Shown here: piece by piece, positions 31,322-40,018 of the stretch
Layout of the letters: every line of letters starts with the position of its first letter
How positions within the stretch are numbered: position 1 is the stretch's first letter
Assembly (NCBI GenBank): GCA_964530235.1
Contig: CAZGYB010000005.1
Span: 70,321 to 134,320 of the forward strand
Reading direction: 5' to 3'
DNA from: UM-FILTER-33-9 sp964530235
Lineage (GTDB): Bacteria; Patescibacteriota; Microgenomatia; UBA1406; GWC2-37-13
Length of the DNA: 64,000 nt
Position numbers and translations under genes: made by a program
Notes under the pieces: model-generated
Seen by the model: only the letters and a program-made list of their open reading frames with translations
Told to the model about the DNA's origin: nothing
Databases searched by the model: none

Positions 31322-33886
31322 TCAAACGAGGGTTGCGCTTACAACCCGATCTGCCTTATCGGAAAACCTCATGAGAATGACTCCTTTTGCGGAACGGGAG
31401 CGTGGAGGTATTGCGGTGAGAGGTATCTTTACAATCTGGCCTCCGAGACTAGTGATGATGACAGTGGTATCAGTCTCATTGACGATTTGGACAAATACGA
31501 TTTTTCCGATTTTTTCATCAACCGATGCAACTTTTACCCCTTTCCCGCCTCGGTGTTGTCCTTTGAAAAGAGATAAGTTGGTTTTTTTTCCAACGCCTCG
31601 CTCCCCGATTACCAGTATGTTTTTTTTAAACTCACTGTTTGAAAAAACGTCAGCTGAAGCAAGCATATCTTGTTCGTTCAGTTCAATTCCCCGTACCCCG
31701 ATAGAAGATCTGCCGGTTGGCCGGACCTCACTTTCTTTGAATATAATCGTTTTTCCTCCCTTTGTGGTAAGAAGTATATTTTGGTTGCCGTCGGTAAGCT
31801 TCACCCAAAGGAGTTCGTCCCCCTGATCGAGGCGTATTGCAATAATGCCGTTTGATCGAATATTTGCAAAGTCATCAAACGGTGTTTTTTTTACTGTTCC
31901 GTTTTTGGTGCACATAAAAACAAAACTGTTTTTTTGAGGAGCTGTTTGAGTATTTAAAGCTCCATAAGTCAAAATTGAGGTAACCGTTTCGTCCGGTCGA
32001 AGAGCAAGAAGATTCACAATCGCCTTGCCTTTTGACGTTCGTGATCCCTGAGGAATATCCCATACTCTGTTTTGAAAAATGCGACCCTGATTGGTGAAAA
32101 ACAACACGAAATCATGGGTCATTGCGGTTGTTATGTAATAGACATTGTCAGTTTCTTTTGTTTCGATTCCAGAGACTCCTTTTCCGCCCCGCTGTTGAAC
32201 GCGGAATGTTTCACGGGGCACCTGTTTGATATATCCCTCTTTCGTAAGTACTACGATAACTTCTTTATTTTCAATAAGTTCCTCATCGGTAATTTCTCCG
32301 GGTCGGGATTTAACCACTCTTGTCAAACGCTCATCCCCGTATTTACTTTTTAAGTATAAAACCTCGTCTTTGATCACTTTAAGGATTTTAAAAATGTCTT
32401 TGAGAAGTGCTTCAAGATAGGCTATCGTTTCTCGTAACATGGCAAGTTCGTCTTCGATTTTACTTCTCTCAAGACCGGTTAACCGTCGCAGCTGCATTTC
32501 TAGAATTGCCTGAGTTTGTTCGAGAGAAAGACCGAACTTTTTCATGAGTTTTTCCCGTGCTTCTGGTTCGTCTTTCGCTTTTTTAATTACTGCAATTACT
32601 TCGTCGATATGATCTAAAGCGATAATATATCCTTCGAGAATGTGAGCACGTTTCTTGGCCATCATAAGTTCGTATTCAGACCGTTTTGTCACCATTTCAA
32701 CACGGTGTTTTAAGTATGCTTCAAGGATTGTTTTTATGGAAAGTGTTTGGGGGACGCCGTCAACAAGCGCGACTACATTGACTGGAAACGAAGTCTGCAT
32801 TTCCGTATATTTAAATAAGTTGTTGAGAACTTTTTTATACTGCGCATCGCGTTTCAATTCAATAACAATCCGTATTCCGTCTCGATCAGATTCATCACGA
32901 AGATCTGAAATTCCTACGATCTTTTTTTCGTTGACAAGCCGTGCAATTTTTTCAACAAGACTTGCCTTATTAACCTGGTAAGGAAGCTCTTTGACAATGA
33001 TGGCCATCTTACCTTTTCCCAAATCTTCATCTTCGACTTTTGCACGAATGAGAACTTTACCCTTTCCGGTTATATAGGATTGTTTAATATCAAGCGCTCC
33101 GTATATAATACCCCGTGTTGGAAAATCGGGACCTTTAATGTGTTGGAGAATATCGTCGATACTTGCGTTAAAATAGAGATGTTTTTTTGAAGATAAGGAC
33201 TTCTGTTTGTCACTCCCTTTGTTTTCTACTGTGCCTTTTTCGTGTTCTCCGTTTGTAATTTCCGCAGAATCGATCATCATACATATGGCGTCGACAATTT
33301 CGCTTAAATTATGGGGGGGAATTTTGGTTGCCATTCCAACTGCAATACCTTCGGCACCCATAAGAAGTAGATTGGGAAGTTTTGCAGGAAAGAATGCGGG
33401 TTCTTTGAGCGTTGCATCAAAATTATCGTTCCAGAGAACAGTATCTTTTTCAATGTCAAAGAGTAGTTCGTCGGAGATTTTACTCAGCTTAACTTCTGTA
33501 TATCGCATTGCTGCAGGACCGTCTCCATCAATTGATCCGAAGTTGCCTTGTCCCTTTACGAGTGGATAACGCATAGAGAAATCCTGTGCCATTCTGGCGA
33601 GGGATTCGTATACTGCGGAGTCTCCGTGCGGATGGTACTTACCAAGTACTTCGCCAACAACTTTTGCGGATTTTGAAAATCTCGCGGTTGAAGTAAGACC
33701 CATTTTGTGCATTGCATACAGAATGCGACGGTGGACCGGCTTTAGGCCGTCTTTAACGTCGGGAAGGGCCCGAGATACAATAACAGACATTGCATAATCA
33801 AGATACGCTCGTTTCATTTCTGCGGTGATTTCAGTCGTCACTTGTTTTGGGCCGATCTCGGGTTGTTTTGGTTGTGTATCCGACAT
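31322..33886 (-). CDS. gyrA: DNA gyrase subunit A
   Basis: Breakage-rejoining subunit of gyrase, 854 residues. RALPDVKDGLKPVHRRILYAM opens the winged-helix part, and AAMRYTEVKLSKI holds the catalytic tyrosine. An unusual hydrophilic insert (about residues 195-225, with NGEHEKGTVENKGSDKQKS) precedes ILQHIKGPDFPTRG. The C-terminal pinwheel starts at about 505 and carries the GyrA box QRGGKGVSG, which marks true gyrase rather than topoisomerase IV. The gene follows ppa by 11 bp, and gyrB lies just upstream of ppa, so the order gyrB-ppa-gyrA is probably co-expressed. No second gyrA/parC-like gene is in the window. Confidence 0.96.
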   Translation of the reverse strand: MSDTQPKQPEIGPKQVTTEITAEMKRAYLDYAMSVIVSRALPDVKDGLKPVHRRILYAMHKMGLTSTARFSKSAKVVGEVLGKYHPHGDSAVYESLARMAQDFSMRYPLVKGQGNFGSIDGDGPAAMRYTEVKLSKISDELLFDIEKDTVLWNDNFDATLKEPAFFPAKLPNLLLMGAEGIAVGMATKIPPHNLSEIVDAICMMIDSAEITNGEHEKGTVENKGSDKQKSLSSKKHLYFNASIDDILQHIKGPDFPTRGIIYGALDIKQSYITGKGKVLIRAKVEDEDLGKGKMAIIVKELPYQVNKASLVEKIARLVNEKKIVGISDLRDESDRDGIRIVIELKRDAQYKKVLNNLFKYTEMQTSFPVNVVALVDGVPQTLSIKTILEAYLKHRVEMVTKRSEYELMMAKKRAHILEGYIIALDHIDEVIAVIKKAKDEPEAREKLMKKFGLSLEQTQAILEMQLRRLTGLERSKIEDELAMLRETIAYLEALLKDIFKILKVIKDEVLYLKSKYGDERLTRVVKSRPGEITDEELIENKEVIVVLTKEGYIKQVPRETFRVQQRGGKGVSGIETKETDNVYYITTAMTHDFVLFFTNQGRIFQNRVWDIPQGSRTSKGKAIVNLLALRPDETVTSILTYGALNTQTAPQKNSFVFMCTKNGTVKKTPFDDFANIRSNGIIAIRLDQGDELLWVKLTDGNQNILLTTKGGKTIIFKESEVRPTGRSSIGVRGIELNEQDMLASADVFSNSEFKKNILVIGERGVGKKTNLSLFKGQHRGGKGVKVASVDEKIGKIVFVQIVNETDTTVIITSLGGQIVKIPLTAIPPRSRSAKGVILMRFSDKADRVVSATLV

Positions 33887-33897
33887 AGGTTTATTAA

Positions 33898-34407
33898 TTA
33901 AGATGCTTTTTTAAGCGCTTTCAGGGCGTGATCTCGTGAGAGGAAATTCTTGGTTTTCACCCACTTCCCTTTTTCCAGTTCTTTGTAATGATTAAAAAAA
34001 TGTTGTATTTTTTTTCGGGTCGTTTCGTTTAAGTCGTGTATATCTTTTATTTCAGAAAGAAACGGGTCAACCTTATCGAGAGGTACAGCAAGAATCTTTG
34101 TATCAATTCCTTCCTCGTCTTCCATTTCGAGCATTCCGATAGGTCGTGCTGGGATGACGGTTCCCGGATGAACTGGATAGGTTGATATCACAAGGACATC
34201 CGCAGGATCACCATCTTCCGCATGAGTATTTGGGACAAATCCATAGTTAAATGGATAAACCATTGTAGTAAATGCAAACCGGTCGACCATGAGATATCCT
34301 GACTCTTTATCAAGTTCATACTTTATTGCGGATCCCTGAGGGATTTCAACAACAACGTTTATTTCCTCGGGAAACTGTTTTCCTGAACTCAGTTTTGAAA
34401 GATTCAT
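33898..34407 (-). CDS. ppa: Inorganic pyrophosphatase (family I)
   Basis: Hydrolyses pyrophosphate released by biosynthesis. The 169-residue protein matches bacterial soluble family I enzymes (about 170-180). VVVEIPQGSAIKYELDKESG, FTTMVYPFNYGFVPNT, and DGDPADVLVI (acidic metal-binding loop) are in the right order; HFFNHYKELEKGKWVK is the C-terminal signature. It sits between gyrB and gyrA on the minus strand. Its spacer to gyrB holds a short repeat of AACATATAACATG units. The start ATG 34407 agrees with the family N-terminus. Nothing unusual in the active site. Confidence 0.95.
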   Translation of the reverse strand: MNLSKLSSGKQFPEEINVVVEIPQGSAIKYELDKESGYLMVDRFAFTTMVYPFNYGFVPNTHAEDGDPADVLVISTYPVHPGTVIPARPIGMLEMEDEEGIDTKILAVPLDKVDPFLSEIKDIHDLNETTRKKIQHFFNHYKELEKGKWVKTKNFLSRDHALKALKKAS

Positions 34408-34422
34408 ATATAGATTTATTTA

Positions 34423-34465
34423 ATAGTTAACATATAACATGTAACATATAACATTGTGAGTTATA
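34423..34465. repeat. AACATATAACATGTAACATATAAC tandem-like units
   Basis: Near-identical 10-12 bp units (TAACATATAACATG, TAACATATAACATT, then TTATATG in inverted sense) in the gap between gyrB and ppa. AT-rich, partly self-complementary, no function assigned. Confidence 0.55.
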
Positions 34466-34474
34466 TGTTTCGAG

Positions 34475-36406
34475 CTATACATCCAAATTTGCCAATTTCG
34501 CATGGGTTGTAATAAATTTTTTTCTGGGTGGAACCTCATCACCCATAAGCATTGCAAAGACATGATCTGATTCTTGTTCGTCTGAAACCGTTACCTGTTT
34601 TAAAATCCGGTTCTGCGGGTTCATAGTGGTCTCCCATAATTGTTCAGGATTCATTTCTCCGAGTCCTTTGTAACGCTGTACAACCGGGTTTGACTTTTCG
34701 TCAGTTGCAATTTTTTTTAAGACTCTGCTTTTTTCTTCTTCAGAATAGGCATACTGTACTTTTTTTCCGTACTGGATTTTGAAAAGCGGAGGCTGTGCCA
34801 CATAAAGATGCCCGTTTTGAATAATTGCAGGCATATGTCTGAAAAAGAATGTTAAGAGCAGTGTTCGGATGTGTTCCCCGTCCACATCGGCATCAGTCAT
34901 TATTACTACTTTATGGTAGCGGAGTTTTTTGTAGTCAATGGTTTCGCCGATACCCATTCCAAGCGCAATAACAAGATCTTTTATTTCTCGGAAGGCAAGA
35001 ACTTTATCAAGATAAGCTCTTTCGGTATTCAGAACTTTACCGCGAAGCGGCAGAATCGCCTGAAATTTTCGGTCTCTCCCCTGTTTAGCGGTGCCACCGG
35101 CAGAGTTACCTTCGACCATAAAAAGCTCAGATTTTGCCGGGTCACGCTCTGCACAGTCTGCAAGTTTTCCAGGGAGAGTTGACCCTTCTAAAGCGCCTTT
35201 TCGCAGGACTGCTTCTTTTGCAGCCTTGGCAGCGAGTCTGGCTTTTTGTGCGAGAAGAATCTTTGCAAGTATTTCCTTACCGACTTTCGGATTTTCTTCG
35301 AAATAAACGTCAAGGTATTCGGATACCGCCTGTTGAACAAATGACTGAACCTCTGAGTTGCCCAGTTTAGTTTTTGTTTGTCCCTCAAACTGGAGATTGG
35401 TTGATGGCATTTTTACATAGACTATTGCGGTAAGCCCTTCTTTTATGTCGTCGCCTGTGAGCGGATCTCCTGAATCTTTTTCACTCAGCTCTTTTTTAGC
35501 ATAGTTATTGATGGCCTTGGTAAGAGCCATGCGGAAACCAGTAAGATGAGTTCCTCCTTCATGGGTGTTAATGACATTAACAAAAGAGTAGACAATTTCA
35601 TTCATTGAGTCGTTATACTGTATAGAAATTTCAGCTTCTTTATCTCCTTCAGCTTTACGAATATGAATCGGGTCGTGAAGTACTTTTTTTCCACGGTTAA
35701 GGTCATTTATGAGAGAAATAATTCCTCCATCAAAGAAATAAGCAAGTTTGTCGGAGGATTTTAAATTTTCAATATGGAACATGACATTCTTAATAAGATA
35801 AGCACGTTCCTTCAGTTGTTTTTTTAGAATTTGATAGTTAATTTCTATTGTTTCGTTAAAGATTGATTTATCAGGGATAAAAGACACCGCAGTGCCTTGT
35901 GAGAAAGGAAATTTAAGAAGGGAGTCTTTTACCTTTTGTACTTTATACTGTGGAACGCCTCGTTTGTATTCTTGCCGGTACAACTTTCCGTCCCGTTTTA
36001 TTTCAATAATTACATGGTCAGAAAGCGCGTTTACAACTGAAGCTCCGACGCCATGAAGCCCTCCTGAAATTTTATACGCTCCCTGGGAAAATTTTCCACC
36101 GGCATGGAGCTTTGTCATAACTATTTCGAGTGCCGAAGTATTGTACTTTGGAATGATATCGACGGGAATACCGCGACCGTCGTCAAATACGGTAAAATAA
36201 CCGTTTTCCTCGATTCGGACAACGACATTTTTGCAAAAACCGGCAAGCGCCTCATCAATCGCATTATCGACAATTTCATTCAGACAGTGATTTACCCCTG
36301 CCTGTGACGTTGTTCCGATATACATTCCCGGCCGTTTTCTGACCGGTTCCAAGCCTTCAAGAACAACAATGGATTCTGCTCCGTAATCTGATTTATTTTT
36401 TGGCAT
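34475..36406 (-). CDS. gyrB: DNA gyrase subunit B
   Basis: ATPase subunit of gyrase, 643 residues. The GHKL ATPase has VRKRPGMYIGTT, NEIVDNAIDEALAG, VFDDGRGIPVDI and GGLHGVGASVVNALS; the transducer has QTKTKLGNSEV. The TOPRIM domain shows ELFMVEGNSAGGTAKQGRD and IMTDADVDGEHIRTLLLTFFFRHM, and the C-terminal part ends with QRYKGLGEMNPEQLWETTM. Together with the GyrA box on its partner, this defines gyrase. TTTACT-17-TATAAT lies 8 nt before ATG 36406, so the message should be almost leaderless. Convergent genes are absent; rplL lies upstream on the same strand, separated by a terminator. Confidence 0.96.
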   Translation of the reverse strand: MPKNKSDYGAESIVVLEGLEPVRKRPGMYIGTTSQAGVNHCLNEIVDNAIDEALAGFCKNVVVRIEENGYFTVFDDGRGIPVDIIPKYNTSALEIVMTKLHAGGKFSQGAYKISGGLHGVGASVVNALSDHVIIEIKRDGKLYRQEYKRGVPQYKVQKVKDSLLKFPFSQGTAVSFIPDKSIFNETIEINYQILKKQLKERAYLIKNVMFHIENLKSSDKLAYFFDGGIISLINDLNRGKKVLHDPIHIRKAEGDKEAEISIQYNDSMNEIVYSFVNVINTHEGGTHLTGFRMALTKAINNYAKKELSEKDSGDPLTGDDIKEGLTAIVYVKMPSTNLQFEGQTKTKLGNSEVQSFVQQAVSEYLDVYFEENPKVGKEILAKILLAQKARLAAKAAKEAVLRKGALEGSTLPGKLADCAERDPAKSELFMVEGNSAGGTAKQGRDRKFQAILPLRGKVLNTERAYLDKVLAFREIKDLVIALGMGIGETIDYKKLRYHKVVIMTDADVDGEHIRTLLLTFFFRHMPAIIQNGHLYVAQPPLFKIQYGKKVQYAYSEEEKSRVLKKIATDEKSNPVVQRYKGLGEMNPEQLWETTMNPQNRILKQVTVSDEQESDHVFAMLMGDEVPPRKKFITTHAKLANLDV

Positions 36407-36414
36407 GAGGATTC

Positions 36415-36443
36415 ATTATAGCGTATTTTTAAGGCCAAGTAAA
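36415..36443 (-). promoter_or_regulatory. gyrB promoter, near leaderless
   Basis: -35 TTTACT, 17 bp spacer and -10 TATAAT on the minus strand; 8 nt separate the -10 from ATG 36406. Confidence 0.65.
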
Positions 36444-36467
36444 GATGTAAATAAGGAATAAATTTAT

Positions 36468-36498
36468 AAAAAACTCCCTCTCTCGAGGGAATTTTTTA
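36468..36498 (-). terminator. Rho-independent terminator after rplJ-rplL
   Basis: TCCCTC-TCTC-GAGGGA stem flanked by A and T runs. On the minus strand it reads stem then TTTTTT, about 85 bp downstream of the rplL stop, and isolates the ribosomal genes from gyrB. Confidence 0.85.
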
Positions 36499-36583
36499 AT
36501 GGTTGTTTGTTTAGTGACTGTTAAAAATCGAATTCTTCGTTTTCGATGGTGATGAAAACTCAGAATCTCGTTAAAGTAACAAG

Positions 36584-36982
36584 TTACTTTAACTCGACTT
36601 TTCCTCCGGCTGCTTCTACTTTTTTCTTTGCTTCTTCAGCTTCAGCTTTTTTGACGTCTTTGACCAGTTCTTGTGGCGCCGACTCAACGAGTTTTTTTGC
36701 ATCCATAAGACCGAGAGACGGGACGATTTCACGGACAGCCTTGATGACTGCAAGTTTGTTTGCTCCGGCATCGGTCAATACAACCGTAAAGGAAGTTTTT
36801 TCCTCGGCTGGAGCAGTTGATGCTGCAGCTCCTGCTGCTGGTACTGCTGCTGCAACTGGCATTGCTGAAACGCCGAATTTTTCTTCCAGATATTTTGCAA
36901 GATCAGCCATTTCTATTACGGTAAGACCTTCGATTTCTTTTGCAATTTTTTCTAGTTTTTCTGATAGTTTAACCTCTGACAT
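36584..36982 (-). CDS. rplL: Ribosomal protein bL12 (L7/L12)
   Basis: Stalk protein of the large subunit that recruits translation factors. 132 residues: N-terminal dimer domain (EKLEKIAKEIEGLTVIEMADLAKYLEEKFGV), an Ala/Pro hinge (about 42-60) and the C-terminal domain FTVVLTDAGANKLAVIKAVREI with GLMDAKKLVESAPQ. Slightly longer than E. coli L12 (121). A strong Shine-Dalgarno, AAGGGGGTGA, lies about 8 nt before ATG 36982, in contrast with the many leaderless starts of this window. Follows rplJ by 58 bp, the classic order, and is followed by a terminator. Confidence 0.96.
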   Translation of the reverse strand: MSEVKLSEKLEKIAKEIEGLTVIEMADLAKYLEEKFGVSAMPVAAAVPAAGAAASTAPAEEKTSFTVVLTDAGANKLAVIKAVREIVPSLGLMDAKKLVESAPQELVKDVKKAEAEEAKKKVEAAGGKVELK

Positions 36983-37009
36983 GTACGTTTCACCCCCTTT
37001 TTGATTATT

Positions 37010-37036
37010 AATTTCTAAATCCTAAATACAAAAAAT
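37010..37036. repeat. Short AAATCCTAAAT repeat copy
   Basis: ATTTCTAAATCCTAAATAC in the rplJ-rplL spacer, a fragment of the unit seen at 7163-7225 and 10757-10820. Confidence 0.5.
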
Positions 37037-37040
37037 GTAT

Positions 37041-37586
37041 TTATCCATTGCTTTGCGACTTTGTTTTTAAAATGTAAACTAATTTCTGTGTATTGTATGA
37101 CAAGGCATGAGAAAAATGACTGAGAGGGCTTTTCATGCTTCCGATTATGGTTGCGAGAAGCTCGTTTCGTCCGGGAAGCTTTGCAATTCGAAGGAGATCG
37201 TCGGAGTCATAAGCAACGGAGTCAAGACATCCTGCTCGAAAGGACAACGACTTTTCATCTTTGCTGAAGTTGAAAAAAATATGCATTCCTTCACTCCAAT
37301 CTGTGCCGAATGATACCAAAGCAGTGTGTTCCTTTAAATGGGAAAGCATTTTGAAAAGCTCCTTGAATTGCGAGCTCTTTATGTTTTGACTAAGTTTTCC
37401 GACCGCCTTTTTCAGGAGCGTATTTTTGGTGACTCGAATTGAAGAACCTGATTTCTTTAAAGATTTTCGAAGTACCTCCATTTTTATGTGAGGCGTTTTT
37501 TCAAATTGAATGAGCGTAAAATGAGGATGTTTATTAAAAATATCAATCAACTCACTTACCTGAAGCTGTTTTTTTGTATTTGCCAT
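37041..37586 (-). CDS. rplJ: Ribosomal protein uL10
   Basis: Binds 23S rRNA and carries the L12 dimers on its C-terminal helix. 181 residues. ANTKKQLQVSELIDIFNKHPHFTLIQFE is the N-terminal part, LRKSLKKSGSSIRVTKNTLLKKAV the RNA-binding segment found in all L10 proteins, and the C-terminal helix follows LATIIGSMKSPLSHFSHAL. It lies upstream of rplL. No L1 or L11 gene is next to it; the usual L11-L1-L10-L12 cluster is broken here. The 120 nt leader with a hairpin next to the start may carry feedback control. Confidence 0.93.
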   Translation of the reverse strand: MANTKKQLQVSELIDIFNKHPHFTLIQFEKTPHIKMEVLRKSLKKSGSSIRVTKNTLLKKAVGKLSQNIKSSQFKELFKMLSHLKEHTALVSFGTDWSEGMHIFFNFSKDEKSLSFRAGCLDSVAYDSDDLLRIAKLPGRNELLATIIGSMKSPLSHFSHALSYNTQKLVYILKTKSQSNG

Positions 37587-37707
37587 ATGTGTTCACTTGC
37601 TCCGACGTAACGTCGGAGTCTCCTTTAGGAAATAGTATTATTTTATAGTCCCTCGATTTATATTTTTTGAAAATAAAAATTTCGGGATAAACCTAAAGTC
37701 TTGGTGA
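37587..37707 (-). promoter_or_regulatory. rplJ mRNA leader, candidate L10 autoregulatory element
   Basis: About 120 nt of untranslated leader, long for this window. Near its 3' end AAAGGAGA is followed by the hairpin CTCCGACG-TTA-CGTCGGAG (8 bp, 37601-37619 region) and then ATG. L10-L12 operons of many bacteria bind L10 to such leaders. Sequence support is limited to length, place and hairpin. Confidence 0.4.
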
Positions 37708-37713
37708 AATTCA

Positions 37714-37742
37714 AGTATACTCTCCTTTGATTCAAAAATCAA
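37714..37742 (-). promoter_or_regulatory. rplJ-rplL promoter
   Basis: -35 TTGATT at 37737-37742, 17 bp spacer and -10 TATACT at 37714-37719 on the minus strand, giving a start near 37707. Confidence 0.65.
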
Positions 37743-37744
37743 CC

Positions 37745-38047
37745 TTAATTCATTTCGCTTAACAGTTCTTTGAGTGTTTTTCCGGTTTTTGCTGTTTTTT
37801 CCTCTTTCTTTGATTTTTTTGAGCCTCGTGTTGCCTGAATTTGTTTTGCAATTTCCTGTTTTTTTTGGAATCGCTCAACCTTTCCTTTTGTATCGACAAA
37901 ACGGTGTTCTCCGGTATAAAACGGATGACATTTGAAGCATACTTCAACTGCAATATTTTGACTGACAGAACCCGTTATAAATGTATTACCGCATGAACAG
38001 GTAACTTTTGTATCATGATAGTAGGTAGGATGAATTTTCGATTTCAT
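37745..38047 (-). CDS. rpmE: Ribosomal protein bL31 with basic C-terminal extension
   Basis: Large-subunit protein at the subunit interface. The first 65 residues match L31: MKSKIHPTYYHDTKVTCSCGN, zinc cysteines in CSCG and CFKCHPFYTG, then HRFVDTKGKVERFQKK. All four usual zinc positions are filled (C, C, C, C). A C-terminal extension of about 30 residues is Lys/Thr-rich (RGSKKSKKEEKTAKTGK), bringing the length to 100 against the usual 65-75. TATAAT 8 nt before ATG 38047 suggests a near-leaderless message. Confidence 0.93.
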   Translation of the reverse strand: MKSKIHPTYYHDTKVTCSCGNTFITGSVSQNIAVEVCFKCHPFYTGEHRFVDTKGKVERFQKKQEIAKQIQATRGSKKSKKEEKTAKTGKTLKELLSEMN

Positions 38048-38055
38048 AGGTTTTA

Positions 38056-38061
38056 ATTATA
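38056..38061 (-). promoter_or_regulatory. -10 element of leaderless promoter for bL31 gene
   Basis: TATAAT on the minus strand, 8 nt before ATG 38047. Confidence 0.55.
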
Positions 38062-38108
38062 CCCTTTTGCTTTTAAATTGCAACGGTTAATACGAAAAGC
38101 GGTTTTTG

Positions 38109-39332
38109 TTATTCAACTTCGAGATGATTCTTGTATCGGATGAGTTCGGGTACTTTTTTTGCCATAAATAGTGTTACAAAGAGAGTGCCCAATCCACCAA
38201 AAACTACCGTTAAGGGTGCTCCAATTATGGATGCGAGTATACCTGACTCGAGTTCACCGAGCTGAGGACCTCCCATATAAAACATCATATTAATTGAGAC
38301 CATTCTTCCTCGGAGCTGGTCCGGAGTAATCATTTGCCGGAGCGTGTTTCTTACAATACTGCTGACCATATCTCCCGCTCCAACGATACATAACGCTATT
38401 AGAGAGAGAACAAAAAACTGGGATATGCCGAAAATCATAGTCGCAAAACCATAGAGAGTTATTCCGATAAGCATTGCCTTTCCCTGACTTTGGGATGTGT
38501 TGAGAGATGAAAACAGTATTCCGACTATGATCGCTCCTACAGATGGAGCAGTATAGAGCAGGCCTAATTCGCGTGGTCCTACGTGTAAGATTTCTGTTGC
38601 AAAAATAGGCATAAGAGTCATTGCGCTTCCAAATAATGTTGCAAAAAAATCCAAAACCATGGTCCCCCATAAGAGGGGTGTTTTTGCTACAAACATGACT
38701 CCTTCCTTTAATCCGGTCAGACTGATTGTATTGTGATCTGGTGGAGTATGCGGTAGGCTGATGAATAGGATTGAACCGATAACCACGAGAAAAGTTATGG
38801 TGTTTACTGCATAGGTTCCTGCAACTCCAATATATGCGATGACAAAGCCACCCAACGCGGGACCCACAATAAGAGAAAGCTGATACGAAATACTGTTTAG
38901 ACTTACTGCATGGATAAAGTCGTGTTTTGGGACAAGATGGGGAACGAGTGACTGGCGGGCAGGATTATCAAATGCATAAATTCCCGCATTAAGAGCAATG
39001 AGGAAATACAAGAGAACGACATTTTCTACGCGAGCGATTGTTGCTACAGTCAGTGTAACGGCAAATAAAAAAGAAAGCGACTGTGTTATCAGGAGAAGCT
39101 TTTTTCTGTTGAAGTGATCTGCAGCTATTCCCCCAAGAAGCGAAAAGACAAGGATTGGAAGAATTCTGCATAATCCGATAAGTCCGAGTGCAAGTGGGGA
39201 TTTAGTAAGGGTATAAATATGCCAGTTGATACCGACATTTTGCATTTCAGTTCCGATTCGAGAGAGGAACATTGCAGTCCAGAGGGTCCGGAATGACGGG
39301 TATGACAGAGCTTTCAATGCAGGAAGTTTCAT
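38109..39332 (-). CDS. MFS transporter (MFS_3 / EntS-like group)
   Basis: A 407-residue permease with about twelve membrane helices. FRTLWTAMFLSRIGTEMQNVGINWHIY at the start, ILPILVFSLLGGIAADHFNRKKLLLITQ (loop 2-3 signature with D-x-x-x-R-x-x), and FDNPARQSLVPHLVP are typical of the MFS_3 group of exporters, which includes EntS and several macrolide or siderophore exporters. Substrate unknown. The start ATG overlaps the end of the release-factor gene by 4 bp, so it is translated with translation-factor genes for no obvious functional reason. Confidence 0.9.
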   Translation of the reverse strand: MKLPALKALSYPSFRTLWTAMFLSRIGTEMQNVGINWHIYTLTKSPLALGLIGLCRILPILVFSLLGGIAADHFNRKKLLLITQSLSFLFAVTLTVATIARVENVVLLYFLIALNAGIYAFDNPARQSLVPHLVPKHDFIHAVSLNSISYQLSLIVGPALGGFVIAYIGVAGTYAVNTITFLVVIGSILFISLPHTPPDHNTISLTGLKEGVMFVAKTPLLWGTMVLDFFATLFGSAMTLMPIFATEILHVGPRELGLLYTAPSVGAIIVGILFSSLNTSQSQGKAMLIGITLYGFATMIFGISQFFVLSLIALCIVGAGDMVSSIVRNTLRQMITPDQLRGRMVSINMMFYMGGPQLGELESGILASIIGAPLTVVFGGLGTLFVTLFMAKKVPELIRYKNHLEVE

Positions 39333-40018
39333 ACTCCAAACACCTTATCCCACTTGCCTGTCTGGATGATTTCTTCAAGGTTGTGAAAACTTTTATTGAT
39401 ACGGTGATCGGTAAGCCTGTTTTGTGGGAAATTGTAGGTTCTTATTTTATCCGCTCGTTCTCCGGTTCCAATGCCCTGCACATAAGAGACCATTGCTCCT
39501 TTTTTCCGCTCCTCCTCTAGTTGATACAGTTTTCCTTGAAGAATGTCAACGGCAATTTTTCGGTTGGCTTCCTGATATCTTTCTCGGCTTGCGGTTACGA
39601 CAATTCCTGTCGGTTTGTGGGTTAACCGGACTGCTGTTGATACTTTGTTTACATTCTGCCCGCCATGACCTCCGGCACGGTAGAACTGCCAGTCAAGATC
39701 GTTTGGATTTAGTTTTACTTCCGACTGGAGTATTTGAGGGAGCACGACAATGACGCATGTTGAGGTGTGTATTCTTCCCTTGCGCTCGGTTTCAGGAATA
39801 CGCTGTACGCGGTGTACACCGGTTTCATTTTTGAAAAACTCGTATGCACCGTCCCCTTTAATCATAACGGTGTTGTCGTCAAGATAATTGTATTTGAAGG
39901 ATCTTTTGAGAGCGAACTTCAGATATGACATGAGAAGTTCCTGCATCCAGATCTTTGATTCATCGCCCCCGACACCGGGGAGTGCTTCGATGATTGCGAT
40001 ATTCGGGTTAACTAACAT
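39329..40018 (-). CDS. prfA: Release factor 1-type protein lacking domain 1
   Basis: Terminates translation at UAA/UAG by hydrolysing peptidyl-tRNA. 229 residues against about 355 in standard RF1. The catalytic GGQ is in YRAGGHGGQNVNKV near residue 114, and the codon-recognition motif is of RF1 type: RIPETERKGRIHTS (P-x-T, here PET; RF2 would have SPF). The protein begins directly with IAIIEALPGVGGDESK, which corresponds to the start of domain 2, so the N-terminal helical domain that contacts the ribosomal stalk base is missing. Upstream sequence is hisS, so it is not an annotation error. Overlaps hisS by 7 bp and the MFS gene by 4 bp. Confidence 0.9.
   Translation of the reverse strand: MLVNPNIAIIEALPGVGGDESKIWMQELLMSYLKFALKRSFKYNYLDDNTVMIKGDGAYEFFKNETGVHRVQRIPETERKGRIHTSTCVIVVLPQILQSEVKLNPNDLDWQFYRAGGHGGQNVNKVSTAVRLTHKPTGIVVTASRERYQEANRKIAVDILQGKLYQLEEERKKGAMVSYVQGIGTGERADKIRTYNFPQNRLTDHRINKSFHNLEEIIQTGKWDKVFGV

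Noticed and set aside
31242..31826. A 194-codon plus-strand frame
   Set aside because: It is antisense to the end of gyrA and the start of folD; composition (Ser/Phe/Pro-rich) is that of a shadow frame.
37745..38047. Repeat-derived origin of the basic tail of bL31
   Set aside because: The tail is Lys-rich like the repeat peptides, but its DNA does not show the repeat units clearly.
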